A stretch of DNA of 64,000 bases from assembly GCF_012650175.1 (NCBI RefSeq), contig NZ_JAAILI010000008.1, forward strand, positions 124,001 to 188,000, in the 5' to 3' direction. The position numbers were made by a program, and so were the translations under genes. The notes beneath the pieces are model-generated. The model was given only the letters and a program-made list of their open reading frames with translations, searched no databases and was not told where the DNA came from. This stretch comes from Sphingomonas sp. S2M10 (GTDB lineage Bacteria > Pseudomonadota > Alphaproteobacteria > Sphingomonadales > Sphingomonadaceae). Positions within the stretch are counted from its first letter, which is position 1; every line of letters starts with the position of its first letter. Shown piece after piece: positions 8,940 through 17,162 of the stretch.

Positions 8940-11140
8940 TGCTGATCGCCGCCGCGCTCCTGACAGCGGCGCCCTGCGTCGCCGCCGGTGCCGGCGGCGA
9001 CATGGCGGCGGACCTCCTCGCCAAGCGGCTGGAAGAGCGGCACGCGCCGTGCGCGAAGGTGCTTTTGGCACCGCAGGGAGCGGTGGAAGCCGCCCTCCCA
9101 TCCTCAAGCCGGTCCGCATGGCGAAAGGTCGCGCCGAAGAACTTGCCCCGGGAAGGCTTTGCCGTGCGCAGGATCGGCCGAACGCTGGTGATCACCGCCC
9201 GCGGCGCGCGTGGGCTGGTCTATGGCGCAGGCTGGTATCTGCGCACCGGTTCCCGCCCGCTACGGTATGACAGCGCTCCGGCGCGGCCGGTTCGCCTCAC
9301 CCAGATCGGCTATCGCGCCAAGAACAACAGCTACGATGCCTGGACGCTGGCGATGTTCCGCCGCCGGATCGAGGATTTCGCGCTATGGGGCGCGAGCGGC
9401 GTTCAGGTGATCGCACCCGTTTCCGACGATGACGCCACCAGCCCGCTATTCCCCGCTCCGCCGCTGGAGACGCTGCGCGGGATCGGCGACATCGTCCATC
9501 GCCTCGGCATCGATTTCGCGCTCTACTACCCCAACCTGCACGACTATGACGCGCAGGAGGAGCGCGACGCGGAACTCGGCCGCTTCCGCACGTTGCTTGG
9601 CGCACTGCCGCGGGTGGATGCGCTCTACGTGCCCGGCGGCGATCCTGGCCATGCCGCGCCGGATCGGCTGTTCCCGCTGGTCGCCGCTGAGGCCGCCGCC
9701 CTGCGCGCGCGCAACCCGGCCGCCAGCGTGTGGATCTCCACGCAGGGCTTCGACGCGGCCGGCCTTGATGCCTTCTACGCCCAACTCGCCCGCCGACCGC
9801 GCTGGCTGACCGGCATCTTTGCCGGCCCCCAGACCCGCGACCCGGTCTCCACGCAGCGACAATACCTCCCGCGCGGCTATCAGCTGCTGCTCTACCCCGA
9901 CATCGCCCACACGATGCACGCCCAGGTCCCGGTCGACCGCTGGAGCCCGGCCTTCGCGCTCACCGAGGGCCGCGAGCCGATCAATCCGCGTCCGCGCGCG
10001 ATGACCGCGTTGTTCCACCATCTGGCTCCCGGCAGCAGCGGCTTCGTGACGTATTCCGAGGGCGTGAACGACGATGCGAACCAATTTCTATGGTTCCGCC
10101 TCGGCTGGAACCCCCACATCACCCCGGAAGCCTTCGCACACGACTATGCCGCGAGCTTCGTCGGCGACCCCGCAGCGGCCAAGGCGTTGTTCGCACTGGA
10201 AGAGAACTGGACCGGCGATCCCGCCGCGAACAGCAGCATCGATGCGACGCTCGTGCTGGTCGACGGCCTCAAGCCCGCCGGCTGGGCCGATTGGCGGGTC
10301 GACGCGCTCCGCTACCGCGCGGTGTACGATGCGATCGTCCGCCACCGCCTGATCGCCGCCCGTGCCCGCGAGACCGCCGCCCTCGCCGCACCCGATGCCG
10401 CGACGGCGCGCGCAACGCTGGCCAAAGCCGATCCTGCGCCCGTACCGGCGCTCCGCACCCGCCTGTTCGCGCTCGCCGAGCGGCTGTGGCAAGGCGCGCG
10501 GCTGCAGCTCAGCGTCAAGCTGTACGGCGCTTCCAATGTCGAGCGCGGTGCCAATCTCGACCGTGTCGATGTCGACCTCAACGACCGCGTCTGGATCGAA
10601 CGCCAGCTCGCCACGCGCACCCCGGCGCAGCTCGCCGACCATGCGCGCGCCAACAACGGCGCGCTCTACGACGATCTCGGCGATCCGTGGAACGCGCCCC
10701 ACCTCGTGCGCGGCAGCAGCGTCCTCGCCGATCCTCTGCGCTTCCATGGCGCAGTGGAGGGCATTGCCGACCGCACTCCGAACCAGGGCTGGCGGATGTC
10801 GTGGATCAGCTATGCCGAGAGCCTCTACGACGCGCCGCTGCGGCTCCATTATACCGGGCTCGATCCCGAGCGCCGCTATCGCCTTGTCGCCACCTATGCC
10901 GGCGAGGACTATTGGCTGCCGATGCGGCTGGTCGCGAATGGCAGCATCGAACTTCACCCGCCGCTCGACCGCAGGACCAACCCGATGACGGTCGCCATCC
11001 CGATCCCCGCTGCCGCCACGCGCGGCGGCACGCTCGATCTCGCCTGGACGCGGCCCGCCGGCATGGGCGGAAGCGGCCGTGGCCATCAGGTCGCCGAGAC
11101 CTGGCTCATCCCCGAACCCCTCTCCGGAGAACGCAAATGA
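8939..11140 (+). CDS. Exported glycoside-hydrolase-like protein, family not recognised
   Basis: A 733-aa secreted protein; ATG 8939 overlaps the GH92 stop (TGATG), and the hydrophobic start (MLIAAALLTAAPCVAAG) is a signal peptide. Residues about 35-105 resemble the small alpha/beta domain preceding the barrel in GH20 and GH67 enzymes (ending GARGLVYGAGWYLR). A barrel-like region follows with conserved-looking blocks IGYRAKNNSYDAW, VSDDDATSPLF, YVPGGDPGH and TYSEGVNDDAN; the last two carry candidate acidic catalytic residues. I cannot assign a CAZy family. By elimination in the locus, cleavage of the chitobiose core (a beta-N-acetylglucosaminidase role) has no other candidate within the window. 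That is inference only; an alpha-glucuronidase-type activity is an alternative. Confidence 0.7.
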   Translation: MLIAAALLTAAPCVAAGAGGDMAADLLAKRLEERHAPCAKVLLAPQGAVEAALPSSSRSAWRKVAPKNLPREGFAVRRIGRTLVITARGARGLVYGAGWYLRTGSRPLRYDSAPARPVRLTQIGYRAKNNSYDAWTLAMFRRRIEDFALWGASGVQVIAPVSDDDATSPLFPAPPLETLRGIGDIVHRLGIDFALYYPNLHDYDAQEERDAELGRFRTLLGALPRVDALYVPGGDPGHAAPDRLFPLVAAEAAALRARNPAASVWISTQGFDAAGLDAFYAQLARRPRWLTGIFAGPQTRDPVSTQRQYLPRGYQLLLYPDIAHTMHAQVPVDRWSPAFALTEGREPINPRPRAMTALFHHLAPGSSGFVTYSEGVNDDANQFLWFRLGWNPHITPEAFAHDYAASFVGDPAAAKALFALEENWTGDPAANSSIDATLVLVDGLKPAGWADWRVDALRYRAVYDAIVRHRLIAARARETAALAAPDAATARATLAKADPAPVPALRTRLFALAERLWQGARLQLSVKLYGASNVERGANLDRVDVDLNDRVWIERQLATRTPAQLADHARANNGALYDDLGDPWNAPHLVRGSSVLADPLRFHGAVEGIADRTPNQGWRMSWISYAESLYDAPLRLHYTGLDPERRYRLVATYAGEDYWLPMRLVANGSIELHPPLDRRTNPMTVAIPIPAAATRGGTLDLAWTRPAGMGGSGRGHQVAETWLIPEPLSGERK

Positions 11141-13056
11141 CGATCCTCTCCCGACGCGCTCTTGTCGCTGCCGGCATTGCCACCCCGGCGCTCGCCCGTG
11201 CCACCACGGGCGCCGCGCGGACGCCGGCGCCCAAGCCGTTCGGCGCCACACCCACGGCCCGCCAGTGGAAATGGCACCAGCGCGAGCAATATGCCTTCAT
11301 CCACTTCTCGATGAACACCTTCACCGACAAGGAATGGGGCTATGGCGACGAGGATCCTAAGACTTTCAACCCCAGCGATTTCAACGCTGACCAGATCGTG
11401 GGCGCGGCCAAGGCGGGCGGGCTCAAGGGCCTGATCCTGGTCTGCAAGCATCATGACGGCTTCTGCCTGTGGCCGACCAGGCTCACCGAGCATTGCATCC
11501 GCAACAGCCCCTACAAGAACGGCCAGGGCGACATCGTCCGCGAGATGTCCGACGCGTGCAAGCGCGCCGGGCTACCCTTCGGCGTCTATCTCTCGCCCTG
11601 GGACCGCAACCATCCCGACTATGGCCGCCCGGGCTACATCGCCTATTACCGCGCCCAGCTGACCGAGCTCTGCACCCAGTACGGCACGCTGTTCGAGGTT
11701 TGGTTCGACGGCGCCAATGGCGGCGACGGCTATTATGGCGGCGCGCGCGAGACCCGGAAGATCGATGCGCCGGCCTATTACAACTGGCCCTCCATCGTGG
11801 CGCTGGTCCACCAGCTCCAGCCCGATGCCTGCACCTTCGATCCACTCGGCGCGGACATTCGCTGGGTGGGCAATGAGGACGGCGTGGCGGGCGATCCCTG
11901 CTGGCCGACCATGCCCAATCATCCCTATGTCCAGAGCGAGGGCAATTCGGGTGTGCGTGGCGGCGCGCTGTGGTGGCCGGCAGAGACCGACGTGTCGATC
12001 CGCCCGGGCTGGTTCTATCATGCCGACGAGGATTCGCGGGTGAAGAGCCCCGATCGGCTCGTCCAGCTCTATGACGAGTCGGTCGGGCGTGGAACCAATC
12101 TCAACCTCAACCTGCCGCCCGATCGCCGCGGCCGCATCGCCGATCAGGACGTGAAGATCCTCAAGAGCTTCGGGGACGCGATCCGCGCCACCTTCGCGAC
12201 GGATCTGGCGAGAGGCGCGGTGGCCCATGCCAGCGCGACGCGCGGCCGGGGCTTCGAGGCGGCCCGCGTGCTCGACGGCAATCGCGAGACCTACTGGACG
12301 ACCCCCGACGGCACCACCACGCCGGTGCTGACCCTCGACCTCAAGCCGGGCACCCGCTTCGACGTGATCCGCCTGCGCGAATATCTGCCGCTCGGCGTCC
12401 GCGTCACGCGCTTTGCGGTGGATGCCCAGATCGATGGTACCTGGCAGCAACTGGCGGAGAAGGAATGCATCTCCGCCCAGCGGATCCTCCGCCTGCCTCG
12501 GCCGATCGCACCGCGACGCGTGCGGTTGCGCATCCTGGAGGCCCCTGCCTGCCCGGCGATTAGCGAGGTCGCGCTGTTCCGTTCGGTCGCACCGGTGCCG
12601 GTAGCGCCGATCGTGTCGTCCGATCCGACCGTCATCGACACGCGCGGCTGGAAGGTCGTATCCGCCAGCGCGCCCGGCGCCGAAAAGCTGCTCGATCGCG
12701 ATCCGGGCACGATCTGGACGGTCGCTGCTCCCCGCCCCGGCACGCCGGCGGAGGTCACGATCGACCTCGGCACTGCAACCGACCTTGCCGGCTTCAGCCT
12801 CACGCCGTCCCGCCATGTCATGATCGGCGCCGCGCCGCCAAAGGGCTATGTCGCGGACACCAGCATGGACGGGACGCGGTGGACACCCGCGGCAGCAGGC
12901 GAATTCAGCAACATCGCCTATGCGCTGTCGACGCAGCGAATTGCGTTCGGCGAGGCGCGTGCCGCCCGATATCTGCGGTTGCGCTTCGCGGAAGCTGCCC
13001 TTCCGCAGCCTAAATTGGCGATCGCCGAGATCGGCGGCTTCACCACAGCCCGCTGA
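11137..13056 (+). CDS. Alpha-L-fucosidase, GH29, with two discoidin-like domains
   Basis: Releases terminal alpha-L-fucose. The GH29 signature FIHFSMNTFTDKEWGYG and CKHHDGFCLWPT are present, and the nucleophile is D191 in EVWFDGANG. The barrel ends near residue 350; F5/8-type C (discoidin, CBM32-like) domains follow at about 365-485 and 505-635. A Tat-like start (MTILSRRALVAAGIATPALA) indicates export. ATG 11137 overlaps the previous stop (ATGA) and has GGAGAA six bases upstream. In this locus it would remove core fucose (alpha-1,3 in plants), a step needed before glycosylasparaginase can act. It closes the six-gene overlapping run; 257 bp of non-coding DNA follow. Confidence 0.92.
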   Translation: MTILSRRALVAAGIATPALARATTGAARTPAPKPFGATPTARQWKWHQREQYAFIHFSMNTFTDKEWGYGDEDPKTFNPSDFNADQIVGAAKAGGLKGLILVCKHHDGFCLWPTRLTEHCIRNSPYKNGQGDIVREMSDACKRAGLPFGVYLSPWDRNHPDYGRPGYIAYYRAQLTELCTQYGTLFEVWFDGANGGDGYYGGARETRKIDAPAYYNWPSIVALVHQLQPDACTFDPLGADIRWVGNEDGVAGDPCWPTMPNHPYVQSEGNSGVRGGALWWPAETDVSIRPGWFYHADEDSRVKSPDRLVQLYDESVGRGTNLNLNLPPDRRGRIADQDVKILKSFGDAIRATFATDLARGAVAHASATRGRGFEAARVLDGNRETYWTTPDGTTTPVLTLDLKPGTRFDVIRLREYLPLGVRVTRFAVDAQIDGTWQQLAEKECISAQRILRLPRPIAPRRVRLRILEAPACPAISEVALFRSVAPVPVAPIVSSDPTVIDTRGWKVVSASAPGAEKLLDRDPGTIWTVAAPRPGTPAEVTIDLGTATDLAGFSLTPSRHVMIGAAPPKGYVADTSMDGTRWTPAAAGEFSNIAYALSTQRIAFGEARAARYLRLRFAEAALPQPKLAIAEIGGFTTAR

Positions 13057-13179
13057 TCCTGCCGAAGGCAGTGCCGTCGCCCGCACCGGCGCCGCGATCC
13101 AAGCGTGCGCCGGCGCGTGGCGTTTGAGCAACAAACTGTCGGAAAAGCGTTCCAAGGCGAACCATCTGCTAGCATATAT

Positions 13180-13211
13180 GAAACCAGTTTCTCTATTTGG
13201 TATTGTATACC
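13180..13211. promoter_or_regulatory. Tandem palindromes, probable operator region
   Basis: The 257-bp gap (13057-13313) upstream of the asparaginase-TBDT genes holds two perfect inverted repeats: GAAAC-CA-GTTTC (13180-13191) and GGTAT-TGT-ATACC (13199-13211). The second has the GT-rich half-site layout of GntR-family operators. The surrounding DNA is AT-rich for this genome. No regulator gene lies next to it. Regulator identity is a guess. Confidence 0.4.
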
Positions 13212-13313
13212 GATAGAACCTATGACAGCATCCCTTCTGTGCCGTGACAGACATATGACGCGCTGCACAATTCATGGAGAGCGGCGCACCGGCGCCTTGC
13301 GGGGGATGCATCG

Positions 13314-14312
13314 ATGGGACTGGATCGACGCGAAGCATTGAAATTGGGACTTGCAGGCGCGGCGGCGCTGCCCAGCGCGGCTGCACGGGCACAAGCCGAA
13401 GCGCCGCGTGCGCTGATTGTCTCCACCTGGGATTTCGGCGCAGCGGCCAACGCCGCCGCCTATGCCCAGTGGAAAAAGACCGGATCGCTGATCGACGCGG
13501 TGGAAGCCGGCGGCTGGGTGCCGGAAGCCGACGCCGAAAATCATTCGGTCGGCTTGGGCGGCTATCCGGACCGAGACGGCCATGTCACGCTGGACGCGAT
13601 CATCATGGACGACCGCGGCAATGTCGGCGCCGTGGCGGCGCTGGAGGACATCCTGCATCCGATTTCGGTCGCGCGGCGGGTCATGGAGAAGACGCCCCAC
13701 ACCTTCCTCGTCGGCGAAGGCGCCCGTCAATTCGCGCTCGAACAGGGGTTTCCCAAGGCTCGTCTGCTCACGCCCGAGGCGGAAGCCGCCTGGCGCGACT
13801 GGTTGAAGACGGCGAAATACAAGCCGATTGCCAATATCGAGAACCAGCGGGGTTCGTCGCTGGATCACGACACGATTGGTATTGTCGCCTGTGATGCCAA
13901 TGGCCGTCTGGCCGGCGCCTGCACCACGTCCGGCATGGCGTTCAAGCTGCGCGGCCGGGTGGGCGATTCGCCGCAAGCCGGTTGCGGGCTGATGGTGGAG
14001 CCCGATGTCGGCGCCGCAACGTCCACCGGTGTGGGCGAGGAAGTGACGCGGATCGCTGGTTCCGCCCGGGTCGTGTCGTCAATGCGCGCCGGCATGGACC
14101 CGATGGAGGCCTGCCGCGAGGCCGTGCTGCACATCGCCAAGCTGCGCGGCGATGCCGTGAAGGACGCGCAGGTCGCGTTCCTCGCCATCGACCGTCACGG
14201 CCGCGTCGGCGCCTACGCGCTGCAGCCGGGCTTTACCTATGCGGTTACCGATCTTGCCGGGGCGACCAAGGTTCTGCCGGCGCAGAGCTTGCGCGCGGCA
14301 ATCCGCAGCTGA
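13314..14312 (+). CDS. N4-(beta-N-acetylglucosaminyl)-L-asparaginase (glycosylasparaginase)
   Basis: Ntn-hydrolase that splits the GlcNAc-Asn bond, the last step in freeing an N-glycan remnant from its asparagine. The precursor is cut before the catalytic threonine T187 in HDTIG, giving alpha and beta subunits; the beta subunit begins TIGIVACD and continues with GACTTSGMAFK and GDSPQAGCG, the family's substrate loop. The N-terminal MGLDRREALKLGLAGAAALPSAAARA is a Tat-like signal, so it is exported. GGGGGA lies about seven bases upstream of the ATG. It is followed after 18 bp by a TBDT, probably one operon. The glycosylasparaginase fits the neighbouring mannosidases and fucosidase better than a plain isoaspartyl peptidase would. 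Confidence 0.9.
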   Translation: MGLDRREALKLGLAGAAALPSAAARAQAEAPRALIVSTWDFGAAANAAAYAQWKKTGSLIDAVEAGGWVPEADAENHSVGLGGYPDRDGHVTLDAIIMDDRGNVGAVAALEDILHPISVARRVMEKTPHTFLVGEGARQFALEQGFPKARLLTPEAEAAWRDWLKTAKYKPIANIENQRGSSLDHDTIGIVACDANGRLAGACTTSGMAFKLRGRVGDSPQAGCGLMVEPDVGAATSTGVGEEVTRIAGSARVVSSMRAGMDPMEACREAVLHIAKLRGDAVKDAQVAFLAIDRHGRVGAYALQPGFTYAVTDLAGATKVLPAQSLRAAIRS

Positions 14313-14330
14313 TTTCTGGGAGGGAAGACT

Positions 14331-17069
14331 ATGACGTTCAAGGTACCACTGCTGCATTCCGCCGCGGTCGCGGCAATCGCTGTCACCGGCCTGTACGCGG
14401 CCCCCGCGCTTGCTCAGACGGACGACGGCCCGGCCGAAATCGTCGTGACCGGCATCCGCAAGAGCATCGCGGACTCGATCGAGACCAAGCGCAAGGCCAG
14501 CTCGATCGTCGAAGTGCTAAGCGCCGAAGACGTCGGCAAGATGCCCGACAAGAACGTCGCGGAGTCGCTGTCGCGCCTGCCCGGCATCACGGTCGACCAC
14601 CAGTTCGGTGAAGGCGAACAGCTGTCGATCGCCGGCGTCGAGCCTGCGCTGAATCGCTTGACGATCGACGGTCACTCGGTCGCTTCGGCCGATTGGGGCG
14701 GCAATCCGTCCGACCGTTCGAGCCGCACCTTCAACTATTCGCTCCTGTCGCCGTCGATCATCAGCCAGGCAGTCGTTTACAAGACGCCGGAAGCCCGGCT
14801 GCAGGAAGGCGCGATCGGCGCCAGCATCGACGTCGTTACGCGCAAGCCGCTGGATCTGAAGCCGAACACTATCGCCGCGACGGGCGGTTACGAATATAAT
14901 GGTCGCGTCGAAAAGGGCAGCGTGCGCGGTTCGGCGCTGTACAGCTGGCACAATGATGCCGGCACCTTCGGCATCCTGCTCGGCGGCAACTACGACAAGC
15001 AGCAGCTCGCCCGCGCAGGCGTCGCCAGCTATTGGTATCGTACCGGCGATGCGCTGCTCGCGGATGCCCCCCCGACGGCCACCATCAACGGCAAGGCGAT
15101 CAGTTCGCTCACGGATGCCGAGAAGACCGCCTTCGGCAACGCCCGCTACGCATCCTTTCTGGCCCGCGAATATTTCCGCCAGGAGCGCGAGCGCATCGGC
15201 TTCAACGGCGCTGTTCAGATCAAGCCCACTGACAACCTGACGCTGACCGGGACCGCGATGGTGATCCGCGGCAATTACGACAACGTCTCCAATTCGATGT
15301 ACACCTATGGCTTCGAAGGCTCGCGGATGACCGCTGCGACCTACAAGCCCGGTGTCGACGGCAGCCCGGGCGTCGTCACGTCGGCGACCTTCGCCGGCAT
15401 CACCAGCGGAACGGGAGCGACCGGCCAGCTCGACACCAATTATCGCCGGACCCGCGTCAAGAACGACAGCTATGCACTGCTGCTCGACTGGAAGCCGGGT
15501 GGCTGGGAAGTCACCGGGAACGCGGGCTACACCAAGGCTTCGGGCGGCAAGAACCCGGAATATCTGCTCGACTTCCGCACGCAGCAGGGCTTCACCGCCG
15601 GCGCGGACGGACAGAACACCGTCGTCAACTGGCAGAGCCCCGCCAGCGACGGCAGCAAGTGGCTGAGCAATTACACCGCAAATGGTGGCGAGACCATCAC
15701 CGCGCCGGATGGCCGCACGTTCTTCGGTCGACAGATCGGCGGCATCCCCACCCAATCGGGCTTCACTGCCGACAAGGAATGGTTCGGCGAACTCAACGTG
15801 AAGCGCGACGTGAACTGGGGTCCGGTCACGACGCTGTTGTTCGGCGGTCGCTACACCAATCACACCAACAGCAATACAAGCTATACCAACGCGATCTACA
15901 CGGACCAGAACTTCACCGTCGCGGACCTGAACCCAACGATCCGCCCGGCCAGCCTGTATGACGGGTTGGGCACGAGCGGCAACGGTGTTCCCTTTGTGGG
16001 CCTGGATCAGGATGCGATCATCGCTGCGTTGAAGAAGTACGGCAATTTCGCGATCGATCGCGGCCTGTCGCAGGGTGATTACTGGCTGGTGCGGGAGAAA
16101 ACCGCTGCGGCCTATGTCCAGGCGAACTTCGAGTTCGGCAAGTTCCGCGGCAACATCGGCGGCCGCTTCGTACATACTGGCGACCAATCGAACTACTATG
16201 TCTCAAGCCAGAATACCGCCGGCGCCACGGTCTACACCCTGACTCGGACGGACACCGACGACAACCGCTTCCTGCCGGCCGCCAACCTTATCTACCAGGC
16301 GGGAGACCAGGTGGTACTGCGCGGCTCGATCGCAAAGGTCATCGCACGCGTTCGGTACAGCGACCTTGCAGGCTCGCTGTCGCTCGACGACAGCACGCTG
16401 AGCGGCAGCGGCGGCAACCCGAACCTGAAGCCCTATGCGGCAACCAATTTCGGTTTTTCGACCGAATGGTATTTCGCACCCGGCAGCTTCCTGGCGGGCG
16501 AAATCTTCTACCGCGACATCTCCAACTATGTCGGCAACGAAGTGGATGATGGCCCGGATGGAAATGGTGTCCCCATCCTCAACACCGCTACGGGCAGGAC
16601 GCTGAACTATTCGATCAGCCGCCCGGTGAACGGCGGCAAGGCCTCGGTCACCGGGTTCTCGGTGTCCGGCAACGCCAACCTGCTTTGGGGCTTCGGCATC
16701 CAGGCGAACTATACGTTCGCTGACGCCGAGACGCCGAACTCGGCGAACGGCCTGCCGTTCCTGTCGCGCAACACGGTGACGATCGCCCCTTATTTCGAAA
16801 AGGGCCCGTTCCAGGCGCGCGTCAGCTACAATCGCCGGTCCAAATATTTCTACCGCATCGGCCGCCTGCAGTCGCAGGACTACACCGCCGCCTATCGTCA
16901 GCTCGACGCCCAGATCTCGTACAATCTGAACAAGGCGATCTCGTTCACAGCCTCCGCCTCGAACCTGCTGGACGAGACCTACTACCAGTACAGCTCCACG
17001 CCGGACGCACCGACCTCGATCTACAAGAACGGCCGCGTCTTCTCGCTGAGCGCAACGCTCCGGATGTAA
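14331..17069 (+). CDS. TonB-dependent receptor, probable N-glycan/glycopeptide uptake
   Basis: Outer-membrane active transporter of the Xanthomonas/Caulobacter carbohydrate class. Signal peptide 1-29 (ends ALAQ), TonB box EIVVTG at about 35-40, plug domain with DVGKMPDKNVAESLSRLPGI and GEGEQLSIAGVEPALNRLTIDG, then a beta-barrel ending in the canonical aromatic-rich strand (VFSLSATLRM). Length 912 aa. A strong ribosome site (GGGAGGGAAG) precedes the ATG, 18 bp after the glycosylasparaginase. Substrate is inferred from the adjacent N-glycan enzymes. Confidence 0.9.
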   Translation: MTFKVPLLHSAAVAAIAVTGLYAAPALAQTDDGPAEIVVTGIRKSIADSIETKRKASSIVEVLSAEDVGKMPDKNVAESLSRLPGITVDHQFGEGEQLSIAGVEPALNRLTIDGHSVASADWGGNPSDRSSRTFNYSLLSPSIISQAVVYKTPEARLQEGAIGASIDVVTRKPLDLKPNTIAATGGYEYNGRVEKGSVRGSALYSWHNDAGTFGILLGGNYDKQQLARAGVASYWYRTGDALLADAPPTATINGKAISSLTDAEKTAFGNARYASFLAREYFRQERERIGFNGAVQIKPTDNLTLTGTAMVIRGNYDNVSNSMYTYGFEGSRMTAATYKPGVDGSPGVVTSATFAGITSGTGATGQLDTNYRRTRVKNDSYALLLDWKPGGWEVTGNAGYTKASGGKNPEYLLDFRTQQGFTAGADGQNTVVNWQSPASDGSKWLSNYTANGGETITAPDGRTFFGRQIGGIPTQSGFTADKEWFGELNVKRDVNWGPVTTLLFGGRYTNHTNSNTSYTNAIYTDQNFTVADLNPTIRPASLYDGLGTSGNGVPFVGLDQDAIIAALKKYGNFAIDRGLSQGDYWLVREKTAAAYVQANFEFGKFRGNIGGRFVHTGDQSNYYVSSQNTAGATVYTLTRTDTDDNRFLPAANLIYQAGDQVVLRGSIAKVIARVRYSDLAGSLSLDDSTLSGSGGNPNLKPYAATNFGFSTEWYFAPGSFLAGEIFYRDISNYVGNEVDDGPDGNGVPILNTATGRTLNYSISRPVNGGKASVTGFSVSGNANLLWGFGIQANYTFADAETPNSANGLPFLSRNTVTIAPYFEKGPFQARVSYNRRSKYFYRIGRLQSQDYTAAYRQLDAQISYNLNKAISFTASASNLLDETYYQYSSTPDAPTSIYKNGRVFSLSATLRM

Positions 17070-17080
17070 CCGGGCACAAA

Positions 17081-17115
17081 GGGCGTGTCGGCAAGGCCGG
17101 CACGCCCCTTCTTTC
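17081..17115 (+). terminator. Rho-independent terminator
   Basis: An 11-bp stem with one G-T pair (GGGCGTGTCGG, 5-nt loop, CCGGCACGCCC) followed by a short T-rich tract. It lies between the two TBDT genes and could give partial termination. Confidence 0.75.
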
Positions 17116-17162
17116 GCGCGTCGCACGCACGCGCCAGTCACCAGTGAAGTAAAGGGGATTTC

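Noticed and set aside
6603..9119. 838-codon minus-strand open frame opposite GH92
   Set aside because: No recognisable motif, fully antisense to a gene with intact catalytic residues.
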